Part shown: one piece after another, positions 1 to 7,549 of the stretch
Numbering within the stretch: position 1 is the first letter of the stretch
How the letters are laid out: the number at the start of each line of letters is the position of its first letter
DNA from: Clostridiaceae bacterium
GTDB lineage: Bacteria > Bacillota > Clostridia > DSM-8532
Reading direction: 5' to 3'
Length of the DNA: 38,073 bases
NCBI GenBank assembly: GCA_012522505.1
Contig: JAAYKJ010000226.1
Span: 1 to 38,073 of the forward strand
The notes under the pieces: generated by a model
Seen by the model: the letters and a program-made list of their open reading frames with translations, nothing else
Databases searched by the model: none
What the model was told of the DNA's origin: nothing
Program-made: the position numbers and the translations under genes

Positions 1-231
1 CCTCATAACAGGTCTGAAGAAGCGGCTGATGGGATGTATCGCGCCTGTTTTCAGGATAAGCCGGGAGATTACGAAAAACGGGAGCAGGGATGGGATGATG
101 ATGTTTATACACAGGTTTACCGCTTTTTTACCGGAGGCGATTACACTTTGCGGATCGATCAGAAGCAGGGTGAGAAATCCCAACAACAGTGCAGTCACCA
201 AATATGAGCGTGTTGTTTGTGATCTTTTCAT
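1..231 (-). CDS. ylbJ: Sporulation integral membrane protein YlbJ-like (partial, N-terminus only)
   Basis: The frame is open from an ATG at 231 down to the window edge, giving 77 codons with no stop. A GGGAGA ribosome binding site lies just upstream. The product has a hydrophobic stretch at residues ~11-24, then a segment containing IIIPSLLPFFVISRLILKTG, which resembles the N-terminal region of YlbJ/spore-maturation-type membrane proteins. YlbJ is a polytopic membrane protein needed for sporulation in Bacillus. The rest of the gene lies outside the window. A plus-strand frame over the same bases codes for nothing recognisable. The family call rests on the visible motif only. The gene is divergent from the Asp23 gene, and I saw no clear promoter for it in 232-395. 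Confidence 0.72.
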   Translation of the reverse strand, partial: MKRSQTTRSYLVTALLLGFLTLLLIDPQSVIASGKKAVNLCINIIIPSLLPFFVISRLILKTGAIHPISRFFRPVMR

Positions 232-395
232 TCAATCTCTCCCGTTAAAGAATATTTTGTGAGATTCAAACAAGCCTGATACAATACTATATGGTCTGAA
301 ATCGTAAATCAGTACCGTTTTTCGCAGGTCAACCCCCACGGCATTCTCACCCTGCTGGTTTTGAATTTTTATTCTGAGTCCCGTCTCCTGACGTC
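232..395. other. Divergent intergenic region
   Basis: This stretch separates the ylbJ-like gene (minus) from the Asp23 promoter (plus). It holds the ribosome binding site of the minus-strand gene at its left end. I see no ORF with a plausible start and no convincing minus-strand sigma-A promoter. A sporulation sigma-factor promoter is possible but cannot be asserted. Confidence 0.5.
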
Positions 396-423
396 TTGCA
401 GCTTTGCTGCGCTATGGTATAAT
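396..423 (+). promoter_or_regulatory. Sigma-A promoter of the Asp23/Gls24 gene
   Basis: TTGCAG (396-401), a 16-bp spacer and a perfect TATAAT (418-423). The spacer contains the inverted repeat GCAGC-TTT-GCTGC (398-410), a possible operator. Transcription would start near 430. This rules out an in-frame ATG at 404 as the start of the downstream gene. Confidence 0.7.
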
Positions 424-478
424 AAAAAGGCATATCGGTGGCAGAAAGCTACCAGTTCAGAACAAGAGAGGTGATCGT

Positions 479-940
479 ATGCCAAGTACAAAGGATACTG
501 GAAAGACAATAAATCAACCAGAAGAAACCAATCAATTCATTTCCGATAAGGAAGGAATGGGCGAAATCCGCATTTCAAGCGATGTGGTATCGATTATTGC
601 CAGCAATGCCGCGCTGGAAGTTGAGGGGATATCAAGCCTTAGTGGTGGAATTGCAGGAAATATCTCGCAGGTCCTCGGAAGAAAAAATCCATTCAAGGGT
701 ATCAAGGTGGATGTTTCTGAAAACCGTGAGGTGAATATCGATTTGCATATTATTGTGGAATATGGGGCTCGTATTCCGGATGTTGCATGGAAAATCCAAG
801 AGCGTATCAAAAGAAATGTGGAACAAATGACAGGCCTTCATGTTGAAGCGATCAATATCCACGTACAAGGGGTAAGCTTTGACAAGGAATCAAAGAAGGC
901 CGAGCCTGTAGCCCCAAGTGAAGAATCCATCGAAGAGTAA
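479..940 (+). CDS. Asp23/Gls24 family envelope stress response protein
   Basis: A 153-residue protein with an Asp23/Gls24 (YloU-type) domain over residues ~25-130. The visible family pattern is GEIRISSDVVSIIASNAALE, followed by a segment on maturation of the central fold and a conserved VNIDLHIIVEYGARIPDVAW stretch. The tail is acidic and low-complexity. Proteins of this family are cytoplasmic or membrane-associated and are linked to cell-envelope homeostasis. The start at 479 follows a GAGAGGTG site, and the promoter at 396-423 excludes the ATG at 404. It is followed 12 nt later by the DUF5685 gene, so it probably heads an operon that continues to at least 2519. Confidence 0.85.
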   Translation: MPSTKDTGKTINQPEETNQFISDKEGMGEIRISSDVVSIIASNAALEVEGISSLSGGIAGNISQVLGRKNPFKGIKVDVSENREVNIDLHIIVEYGARIPDVAWKIQERIKRNVEQMTGLHVEAINIHVQGVSFDKESKKAEPVAPSEESIEE

Positions 941-952
941 GACGGGGGAACG

Positions 953-1834
953 ATGTTCGGATATATTACACCGGATAAGCCGGAACTTAAAATTAGGGAG
1001 TTCGAGGTGTTCCGGGGTTATTATTGTGGTGTGTGCAAATCAATTGCGAAACAAGCCGGGCACAGAAGCAGGGCAATTCTGAGCTATGACACGGCTTTTT
1101 TGGCTTTGCTTATGGATTCTTTGCGTGATGAACCGATAGCAGGAAAACAAGATAGGTGCTTCATCCATCCACTGAAAAAAAGATTCATGGTAACAAGAAA
1201 CCCGTCAATCGAATATGCATCAGACATAAACATTCTGCTTGCGTATTATAATCTAAAAGACAAATGGCAGGATGAAAGGAACCTGTTGGGGCCTGTCGGA
1301 ATGGCTGTGTTGCGCAGAGGCTTCAAAAGGGTTAAAAGAAAGTATCCCACTCTGATTCATGATATTGAAAACGAATTGGCTCTTCTCGATAAGCTGGAAC
1401 AGCAAAAATGTGGCTATATTGATGAAGCCAGTGAGCCTTTTGCCAGGATAATGCAGAAGGTTTTTGAACTGAGAGGGAAAGACGATGCAACGAAAGCGGC
1501 CATGGGTTGGATAGGGTACAACCTTGGTAAATGGATATATTTACTGGATGCATATGACGATATTGAAGATAATATTAAGAATGGGGCATATAATCCGTTA
1601 GTGGTGCAATTTCATTATGGTGGCGAAGAGGAACTGAAATCCTTCAGGCAAAGAATAAGAGAAGAAACAGAATTCAGTTTGGTTTATTCGCTAAGTGAAA
1701 TGGAGAAAGCGTTTTCTCTGCTGGAAATTAAGAAAAACCGTGGTATTTTGGAAAATATCGTATACCGCGGGCTACTGATGAGAACTAGGAATGTGTTGGA
1801 GATAGGAGCAGGTTGCAATGAGAAATCCGTATGA
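953..1834 (+). CDS. DUF5685 family protein
   Basis: A 293-residue protein starting [20 protein letters not shown] and followed by a YYCGVCK motif, which is the hallmark of the DUF5685 family. Further cysteines and histidines are in the first third (RCFIHPLKK). The rest is largely helical, with a [14 protein letters not shown] segment that recalls helical lipid- or isoprenoid-binding folds; that resemblance is only suggestive. The biochemical function is unknown. The start follows a GGGGGA ribosome binding site 12 nt after the Asp23 stop. The 3' end overlaps the J-domain gene by 17 nt, which indicates translational coupling and a shared process. Confidence 0.8.
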   Translation: MFGYITPDKPELKIREFEVFRGYYCGVCKSIAKQAGHRSRAILSYDTAFLALLMDSLRDEPIAGKQDRCFIHPLKKRFMVTRNPSIEYASDINILLAYYNLKDKWQDERNLLGPVGMAVLRRGFKRVKRKYPTLIHDIENELALLDKLEQQKCGYIDEASEPFARIMQKVFELRGKDDATKAAMGWIGYNLGKWIYLLDAYDDIEDNIKNGAYNPLVVQFHYGGEEELKSFRQRIREETEFSLVYSLSEMEKAFSLLEIKKNRGILENIVYRGLLMRTRNVLEIGAGCNEKSV

Positions 1835-2519
1835 AGTGTTGGGCCTGAAAGAAGGCGCGAGTGCCGAGGAAATTAAAAAGGCTTATCGTGAACTGGTAAA
1901 AAAATATCACCCGGATCGGTATATGGATAATCCTCTTTCTGATCTGGCTGAGGAAAAGCTTCGTGAAGTGAATGAGGCCTATGATTACCTGATGAAAAAT
2001 GGCGGAGGCGGATATCAGCAGCAACGCTCCTACCATCAGCAGCAACGCTCCTACCGGCAGCAGCATAGTCAACAGCAAAGCCAGCAACGACAGCAGCAAC
2101 AGCAGCAGCAGCAAAGACAGAATACCGGTTATGGCTATGCCGGCGATAACCAAATGTACTATCAGATCAGGATGATGATTCAAAACGGTAACCTTGCTCA
2201 GGCACAGCAGTTACTCGATTCCATTCAGAACAGGGACGCACAGTGGAATTACCTACAGGGCCTTGTGTTTTTAAGACGCGGCTGGTATGACCGGGCTAAT
2301 GTTTTGCTGCAAAAAGCAGTTTATATGGACCCGAATAATATGGAATACAATGATACGTTAAGCCGCGTAAGCAATCAATATCGAGGATACCAGCATAACC
2401 CTCAGTTTTACAGAGGAGGATATAACCGTGAACCTGATATGTGCCAGATATGCGGTACCTTATGGTGTGCCGATAGTTTATGCGAGTGCTGCGGCGGTGA
2501 TTTGATCGGTTGCTGCTGA
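1818..2519 (+). CDS. J-domain (DnaJ-type) protein with polyglutamine linker and Cys-rich tail
   Basis: A 233-residue protein. Residues ~2-66 form a J domain with the invariant HPD motif (KKYHPDRY, ~33-35), which in this family stimulates an Hsp70/DnaK ATPase. Residues ~70-103 are a glutamine/serine/arginine-rich linker encoded by CAG/CAA repeats. Residues ~110-175 look like a helical TPR-type repeat ([19 protein letters not shown] and a second unit). The C-terminus carries eight cysteines in a zinc-ribbon-like arrangement ending GCC. It lacks the DnaJ zinc-finger and substrate domains, so it is a specialised co-chaperone rather than DnaJ itself. It overlaps the DUF5685 gene by 17 nt. Confidence 0.85.
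   Translation: MRNPYEVLGLKEGASAEEIKKAYRELVKKYHPDRYMDNPLSDLAEEKLREVNEAYDYLMKNGGGGYQQQRSYHQQQRSYRQQHSQQQSQQRQQQQQQQQRQNTGYGYAGDNQMYYQIRMMIQNGNLAQAQQLLDSIQNRDAQWNYLQGLVFLRRGWYDRANVLLQKAVYMDPNNMEYNDTLSRVSNQYRGYQHNPQFYRGGYNREPDMCQICGTLWCADSLCECCGGDLIGCC
2018..2120 (+). repeat. CAG-rich coding repeat in the J-domain gene
   Basis: Two tandem 21-bp units of the type CAGCAGCAACGCTCCTAC are followed by a run of CAG/CAA triplets. They encode the Gln-rich linker. The length could vary between strains by replication slippage in steps of three bases, which would keep the frame. Confidence 0.8.
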
Positions 2520-2558
2520 TAGTTCGACAATGATGAAGATCCAATTTAGGTGAAGCAA

Positions 2559-3113
2559 ATGGGAGAAAAGTTTCTAAACCGTAACTCAACCAAGATTGCG
2601 CTGGCGGGAATATTAACCGCACTAGGGGCAGCAGTGCTATTTCTTGAAAACATCTTCCCCACTGGCAAGCTTGGTTTTTATGCTCTTGCAGGCTTTATCC
2701 TGTCTGCAGTTGTTATCGAGTGCGGTTTGTCTTTTGGATGGATCAGCTATGCAGTCGTTTCTCTTGTATCATTCCTTCTTGTCCCAGAAAAAACGGCTGT
2801 TATTCCATATATATTGTTTTTCGGCATGTATTCCATGGTGAAAAGCCATATTGAAAAGCTGAACCGGCTTATTGCAGAGTGGATACTAAAATTTGCATTC
2901 TTTAACCTGTCTCTTTTTTTTATGTGGAATATTGCAGTGAAGGTTTTAGAGCTTATTCCCAGCAATCTTCTTGCTACACTCCCACTCTATGCTGTGGTGC
3001 TACTGCTTCAGGCAGCGTTCTTTGGTTATGATTGGGTATTTACATTCTGGGTTCAATACTATCTGAAGAGGATACAGCCCAAGATTCATGGCAACAGGAA
3101 TTCTGGTCGATAA
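2559..3113 (+). CDS. Uncharacterised membrane protein
   Basis: About 184 residues and very hydrophobic, with roughly five to six predicted membrane segments. Examples are ALAGILTALGAAVLFLENIF near the N-terminus, then segments around residues 40-60, 65-85, 105-125 and 135-155. The fold resembles small ECF-type substrate-binding membrane components, but no motif proves that. The ATG at 2559 follows AGGTGA with five bases between. An in-frame GTG at 2550 is possible but has no ribosome binding site. The gene lies 39 nt after the J-domain gene, so it may be the last gene of that operon. No function is assigned. Confidence 0.65.
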   Translation: MGEKFLNRNSTKIALAGILTALGAAVLFLENIFPTGKLGFYALAGFILSAVVIECGLSFGWISYAVVSLVSFLLVPEKTAVIPYILFFGMYSMVKSHIEKLNRLIAEWILKFAFFNLSLFFMWNIAVKVLELIPSNLLATLPLYAVVLLLQAAFFGYDWVFTFWVQYYLKRIQPKIHGNRNSGR

Positions 3114-3211
3114 CATGGTCTTTTCGTTCAAGATTGTTTCAAGTAATAGTTTCATTTTGTTTACATTTCTGTTAAGTGAATAATAAATTCGTTACAGTTT
3201 GGTGAATTTCA

Positions 3212-3239
3212 TTGAGGTTTCCTAAAAATTATGTAAATA
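3212..3239 (+). promoter_or_regulatory. Possible promoter of the amidase gene
   Basis: TTGAGG (3212-3217), a 16-bp spacer and TAAATA (3234-3239) in an AT-rich stretch 36 bases ahead of the GTG start. Both boxes deviate from consensus, so this is tentative. Confidence 0.35.
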
Positions 3240-3275
3240 TAAAGCTGTTATTAACCTTAACAGGAGGCAATAAAA

Positions 3276-4325
3276 GTGCTGAAAAAGGGTTTCATTTTTT
3301 TATTCGTTATGATCTTATGTTGTGGAGTGCTTCCGATTTCAGCCAAGGACAGTGGTACCTATGTGCCCTGTGATACCAGACTGTGGGTGGATAATCAGCT
3401 TGTTCAAACCGATACAGGGTTTGTCACGCAGAATGGATCCCTATTGGTTCCAGTAAAGATTGTTGAAGAAATGGGCGCATCTTTTCAGTGGAGCTCTGAA
3501 GACTGGATGATTCAGATTTCATCCGAAAACAAGAGACTGACCATGTATATGAAAAATTACCAGTGCGCGAATGGGGCAAAGGTGGAAAAAATGCCTGCGC
3601 AGCCAACTGTATTCCAGGGAACGGCAATGATCCCGTTGCGGTATGTTGCTGAAAACCTGGGGCATTTCGTATTATGGAGCGGAAAAGATGTTTATGTTTC
3701 AACAACTGGTGAATTTCAGTTAATTACGGAAACCAACGAGGAAAAACCGGATGTTCAGCCGTCAAAGTCACTGATGAAGAAGACAGTTGTTATCGATCCG
3801 GGACATGGGGGTTCAGATCCTGGTGCGGTGTCAGGAAAGATCAATGAGAAGGACTTAAACCTTCAGGTAGCGAAGATATTGAAGGATCTTCTTGACCAAA
3901 AGGGAATGACGGTTTACATGACGCGTTCAGAAGACAGATATGTAGGGCTGCATCAAAGAGCAGAATTTGCCAACAACTTAAAGGCGGATTTGTTCGTCAG
4001 TATCCATCATAACGCTTCGCCCAATACCGCTGCCCAAGGTGTCATGACTCTCTTTTATCCAACGTCCAACAACCAAAAGATGAATGGGCGTAGATTTGCA
4101 GAGATTGTACAAAGAAATATGGTGGAGGAACTGAAGACCAGAGACTGGGGTATCATAGCAAGGCCGAACCTTGTTGTAACCCGGAGAACAAAAATGCCTG
4201 CAGTAATTGCCGAGCTGGGCTTTATGACCAATAAGGCCGAATTGGATAGGCTGGTTACATATGAATTTCAAAAGCAGGCAGCAGAAGCATTGTACAAAAG
4301 CGTTCTCGAAGCTCTTCAGAATTAA
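3276..4325 (+). CDS. Secreted N-acetylmuramoyl-L-alanine amidase (Amidase_3) with N-terminal copper-amine-oxidase-N-like domain
   Basis: A 349-residue cell-wall hydrolase that cuts the bond between N-acetylmuramic acid and L-Ala of peptidoglycan. Residues 1-24 are a signal peptide (KKGFIFLFVMILCCGVLPIS). Residues ~35-150 form the Cu_amine_oxidN1-type domain common in clostridial secreted proteins (SLLVPVKIVEEMGASFQW and AMIPLRYVAENLG). Residues ~170-347 are the zinc amidase. Its zinc ligands are probably H177 (in DPGHGG), E191 and H244 (in SIHHN), and its catalytic glutamate is E313 (in VIAELGFM), all intact. The GTG start follows AGGAGG at 3263. A strong terminator follows at 4382, so the gene looks monocistronic. 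Confidence 0.92.
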   Translation: MLKKGFIFLFVMILCCGVLPISAKDSGTYVPCDTRLWVDNQLVQTDTGFVTQNGSLLVPVKIVEEMGASFQWSSEDWMIQISSENKRLTMYMKNYQCANGAKVEKMPAQPTVFQGTAMIPLRYVAENLGHFVLWSGKDVYVSTTGEFQLITETNEEKPDVQPSKSLMKKTVVIDPGHGGSDPGAVSGKINEKDLNLQVAKILKDLLDQKGMTVYMTRSEDRYVGLHQRAEFANNLKADLFVSIHHNASPNTAAQGVMTLFYPTSNNQKMNGRRFAEIVQRNMVEELKTRDWGIIARPNLVVTRRTKMPAVIAELGFMTNKAELDRLVTYEFQKQAAEALYKSVLEALQN

Positions 4326-4381
4326 CTTGAAGGCTGTATATGTTGCATAACAGCCAAAACATGTGAAGCACTTAGGACAAT

Positions 4382-4410
4382 AGACGGGGTAATCCCCGTC
4401 TTCTTTTTTG
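4382..4410 (+). terminator. Intrinsic terminator after the amidase gene
   Basis: An 8-bp stem, AGACGGGG / CCCCGTCT, with a TAAT loop, followed by a T-rich run. It lies 57 bases past the amidase stop. Confidence 0.9.
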
Positions 4411-4515
4411 CCATTTCCATAAGGCCCAATACTTTTAGTGAACCCTGTTGGCCGGAAGAAAAAATGGTTATACCCAAAAACTACCTCCAGCACTGGCTTT
4501 CCCACAAATATTCCA

Positions 4516-4526
4516 TATGGTATAAT
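4516..4526 (+). promoter_or_regulatory. Extended -10 promoter of mutS2
   Basis: TATGG-TATAAT is a perfect extended -10 (TRTGN) element; the -35 region is weak. It gives a 5' leader of about 125 nt before the mutS2 ATG, in which I found no ORF or known riboswitch. Confidence 0.6.
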
Positions 4527-4659
4527 ATTCTGGGTGTTTGATTAAGGAAAGAAACACAGCAGGCAAGAGGATGCAAAGGCTAAATCCCATGTGCGGTTCG
4601 TTCATCCATGCCAGCGTAACCCGAGCACAAAAATTATGAAATGACTGGACAGGTAGAAT

Positions 4660-7044
4660 ATGACTGAGAAAATACTGAGAGTTCTGGAATATGAAAAAAT
4701 TGTTGACAGACTGAGAGATAGAGCCTCAAGTCAGTTGGGGAAAGAATTGGCATCTGAAATGGTACCATTAACGGATATCGTGCGTATTGAAGAGGCGCAG
4801 AAGGAAACAACGGATGCCGTTACCTGCATTTTGAGGAAGGGTTCTCCACCCCTGGGCGGGATTTATGACATCCGATCATATGTCAGGCGTGCCGAAGCAG
4901 GAGGGATGCTAAATCCTGGTGAGCTTTTAAAAATCGCAGATGTTTTGCGTGCTTCCCGCAGGTTGAAGGGATATCTGACACAGGATAAAATGGAACTTTC
5001 AGCTGCAAATATAATTTACGATTTATGCAGCCGCCTCGGATCGAACAAAACCCTCGAGGAAAGGCTAATGCAGTCTATTGAGAACGAAGATACATTATCG
5101 GATTATGCAAGCCCGCAGTTGGCATCCATACGAAGGAACATTCGCCGTATGCAGGATTCAATCAAGGAGAAATTAAGTCGCATCATACACTCATCGCAGA
5201 ATAAGAAATACATGCAGGACGCAGTGGTTACAATACGGGGAGACCGGTATGTTGTTCCTGTAAAACAGGAGTACCGAAGCCAGATTCCAGGGCTTGTTCA
5301 TGACATGTCTTCCAGCGGAGCAACACTTTTTGTGGAACCCATGGCTGTTGTCGAAGCCAATAACGAGATTCGTCAGCTTAGAAACAAGGAAGAGCAGGAA
5401 GTGGAGCGCATCTTGATGGAGCTGACCGGTGAAGTGTCGCAGATTGGTGGTATGTTGCATGAGAACACCGAACTGTTGGCCAAAATCGATTTCGCGTTTG
5501 CAAAAGCACGCTTAAGTCTGGACATGAATGGGGTCGAACCGATTATGAATAGAGAACGACGCATTGTGATTAAACAAGGCAGACACCCGCTTATCGATCC
5601 CAAAACGGTTGTCCCCATTGATATTAGCCTGGGTGATACCTTTTCAACGATGGTAATCACCGGTCCCAATACTGGTGGAAAGACGGTAACCCTGAAGACA
5701 ACAGGGCTGTTTGTTTTAATGAGTCAGGCAGGATTGCATATTCCTGCAGCTGAAAACAGCGAGATGGGTGTATTCCAAAGGGTTTTTGCCGATATCGGCG
5801 ATGAACAGAGCATCGAGCAGAGCTTAAGCACATTTTCATCCCATATGACCAATATCGTACAGATATTAAAGCAGGTAGATGAGAATTCTCTTGTGCTGTT
5901 TGATGAGCTTGGAGCAGGAACAGACCCTACGGAAGGTGCTGCGCTTGCCACAGCAATTCTGGATAACCTGACCAAAAGAGCAATCCGGACGATGGCAACC
6001 ACCCATTACAGTGAACTAAAGCTATACGCGATGTCAACCGAAGGGGTGCAGAATGCCTGCTGTGAATTTGATGTGGAGACACTGCGGCCCACCTACAGGC
6101 TTTTGGTAGGGATTCCGGGCAGAAGCAACGCTTTTGCAATCTCCAAAAGGCTGGGGCTTGGGGAAGAAATTATTCGCGAAGCGAAGAATTTTATGACCGG
6201 TGAAGATATCCAGTTCGAAGAGCTTCTGTCAGATATTCAGCAAAACCGTATGGCTACCGAGAAAGAACGTGAGCAGGCCGAAAAGGATAAGCAGGAAATT
6301 GAAAGGTTAAAACAGATATCCCGTGAAGAAAAAAAGAAGATCGAAAATGAAAAACAGGCGATTATGGATCAGGCCAGACGAGAGGCCAGAAGGGTACTGA
6401 TGGAAGCCAAACGCGAGGCTGATGAGATTATGGAACGCCTGAAGGAGATGGAAAAAGCACAGCAGAGGTTGATTGAGGACCAGGAAATGAGGGATGTAAA
6501 ACAGAGCATCCGGCAAAAGGTGGATGAACTGGATCGCCAACTTGCTGAATCGGTACTGCCCAGGAAAGGGCATGCAAAGCCGCCTGAAAACCTGAAAGCC
6601 GGGGACACCGTCATGATCCTGAACCTGAACCAAAAAGGTACTGTTCTGGACAAACCGGACAAAGACGGTCAGGTACAAATTCAGGCTGGCATCATGAAAA
6701 TAAACGTGCATATTACACAGCTCCGGCTTGTCGATGAGCAGAAGGCTGTGGTGGATACATTCCAGAATGCAAGGGTAACCGGTGTAAAAGCAGGGCATGT
6801 GACGCTTGAATTGGATATACGTGGGGACAATATTGAAGAAGCCATTGTGAGGGTAGATAAATATATAGATGAGGCTGTTATCGCAGGGCTTCATGAAGTT
6901 TCGATTATTCATGGTAAGGGAACAGGTGCGCTGAGGAAGGGCGTACAGGATTTTTTAAAAACCCATGCTCATGTCGCATCGTTTCGGCTTGGTAAGTATG
7001 GTGAAGGGGAAACAGGTGTAACTGTTATAACCCTGAAATCATGA
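4660..7044 (+). CDS. mutS2: MutS2 family protein (Smr-domain DNA/ribosome rescue ATPase)
   Basis: A 794-residue, full-length MutS2. The order is an N-terminal core and clamp region (1-310), a MutS-type ATPase with Walker A GPNTGGKT (335-342) and Walker B VLFDELGAGTDP (D415-E416), a long charged coiled coil (~520-640), a KOW-like linker (GDTVMILNLNQKGTVLDKP, ~650), and a C-terminal Smr nuclease domain with LDIRG (718-722) and HGKGTG (751-756). Unlike MutS it lacks the mismatch-recognition domain. Family members suppress recombination, and in Bacillus MutS2 also acts on collided ribosomes. The ATG follows an AGGT site. No terminator was found after it; repeat copy A begins 2 nt past the stop. 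Confidence 0.95.
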   Translation: MTEKILRVLEYEKIVDRLRDRASSQLGKELASEMVPLTDIVRIEEAQKETTDAVTCILRKGSPPLGGIYDIRSYVRRAEAGGMLNPGELLKIADVLRASRRLKGYLTQDKMELSAANIIYDLCSRLGSNKTLEERLMQSIENEDTLSDYASPQLASIRRNIRRMQDSIKEKLSRIIHSSQNKKYMQDAVVTIRGDRYVVPVKQEYRSQIPGLVHDMSSSGATLFVEPMAVVEANNEIRQLRNKEEQEVERILMELTGEVSQIGGMLHENTELLAKIDFAFAKARLSLDMNGVEPIMNRERRIVIKQGRHPLIDPKTVVPIDISLGDTFSTMVITGPNTGGKTVTLKTTGLFVLMSQAGLHIPAAENSEMGVFQRVFADIGDEQSIEQSLSTFSSHMTNIVQILKQVDENSLVLFDELGAGTDPTEGAALATAILDNLTKRAIRTMATTHYSELKLYAMSTEGVQNACCEFDVETLRPTYRLLVGIPGRSNAFAISKRLGLGEEIIREAKNFMTGEDIQFEELLSDIQQNRMATEKEREQAEKDKQEIERLKQISREEKKKIENEKQAIMDQARREARRVLMEAKREADEIMERLKEMEKAQQRLIEDQEMRDVKQSIRQKVDELDRQLAESVLPRKGHAKPPENLKAGDTVMILNLNQKGTVLDKPDKDGQVQIQAGIMKINVHITQLRLVDEQKAVVDTFQNARVTGVKAGHVTLELDIRGDNIEEAIVRVDKYIDEAVIAGLHEVSIIHGKGTGALRKGVQDFLKTHAHVASFRLGKYGEGETGVTVITLKS

Positions 7045-7045
7045 G

Positions 7046-7107
7046 TTACTGTTACGAGGTATCTGATGAGAGATAGATGTGCAATAATAGGAAACATTAG
7101 CGTAATG
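7046..7107 (+). repeat. Dispersed repeat, copy A
   Basis: Contains TTACTGTTAC, then GAGAGATAGATGTGCAATAA and GGAAACATTA. It matches copies at 9931 (inverted), 28331 and 32801, and is closest to the 32801 copy. The 5' half is the most diverged of the four. It begins 2 nt after the mutS2 stop and ends 5 nt before a strong -35 box. Confidence 0.65.
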
Positions 7108-7111
7108 CAGC

Positions 7112-7141
7112 TTGACTTTACACCTTTGCGAAGCCTATAAT
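7112..7141 (+). promoter_or_regulatory. Sigma-A promoter of the hydrogenase-regulator leader
   Basis: TTGACT (7112-7117), an 18-bp spacer and a perfect TATAAT (7136-7141). Transcription should begin near 7148. Confidence 0.75.
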
Positions 7142-7147
7142 AAGTAT

Positions 7148-7251
7148 GTATAGCATATGGTTGCTCCTGACGCATTTGGGTACGTCCCGGATGGAAAGGT
7201 GACGGATTATGATAGGAATGCATGATTCCGCGCCTTTGGCGTGGTTTTTTT
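7148..7251 (+). ncRNA. Candidate terminated leader RNA (attenuator or small RNA) ahead of the hydrogenase regulator
   Basis: A strong promoter and an intrinsic terminator bound about 100 nt with no credible ORF. Internal elements that can pair include GACG...CGTC (around 7169-7186), UCCCG...CGGA, and GGAAT-GCATG-ATTCC (around 7216-7230); this last hairpin overlaps the start of the terminator stem and could compete with it. I do not recognise a known riboswitch class. The gene at 7284 has no separate promoter, so expression probably depends on read-through. Confidence 0.5.
7228..7251 (+). terminator. Intrinsic terminator at the end of the leader
   Basis: A 7-bp stem, CCGCGCC / GGCGTGG (one G-U), with a TTT loop, followed by seven T. 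It lies upstream of, not after, a gene: the next start is 33 bases downstream. Confidence 0.85.
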
Positions 7252-7283
7252 ATTGCAGAGTTTTATGAATGGGGGTGTTGTCA

Positions 7284-7529
7284 ATGGATAACAGAATCGC
7301 TGTGATAAGCATTATTGTGAAAGATATCAACGTATCTGCTCACATTAATGACCTGTTCCATAACTTTAGCAATTACATCGTAGGCAGAATGGGAATGCCA
7401 TATAAGGCCCGCGGTGTATCGGTCATTTGTATCATCATGGATGCACCGGAAGACGTGATAAGTTCTCTATCGGGCAAGCTTGGAATGCTGAAAGGAGTAA
7501 GCATAAAAACAACCGTTACGAAAATGTAA
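7284..7529 (+). CDS. Iron-only hydrogenase system regulator (TM1266 family, ACT-like)
   Basis: An 81-residue protein matching the TM1266 family pattern: RIAVISIIV at the start, YIVGRMGMPYKARGVSVI in the middle, and APEDVISSLSGKLGMLKGVS near the end. The fold is ferredoxin/ACT-like. Family members are found near [FeFe]-hydrogenase and maturase genes and are thought to sense and regulate that system. The start at 7284 follows GGGGGTG with ideal spacing; the in-frame ATG at 7269 has no such site. No hydrogenase gene is in this window. It is followed 20 nt later by an ABC importer, which suggests cotranscription. Confidence 0.85.
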   Translation: MDNRIAVISIIVKDINVSAHINDLFHNFSNYIVGRMGMPYKARGVSVICIIMDAPEDVISSLSGKLGMLKGVSIKTTVTKM

Positions 7530-7549
7530 GTGAACAATGGAGGAGAACA

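Noticed and set aside
404-478. N-terminal extension of the Asp23/Gls24 protein from the ATG at 404
   Set aside because: The ATG lies between the -35 and -10 boxes, upstream of the likely transcription start, and has no ribosome binding site; the ATG at 479 has one.
4570-4640. Short CATGTGCGGTT-like string in the mutS2 leader, similar to a group II intron end
   Set aside because: No domain V structure, no reverse transcriptase and no boundaries are visible; the likeness is too short.
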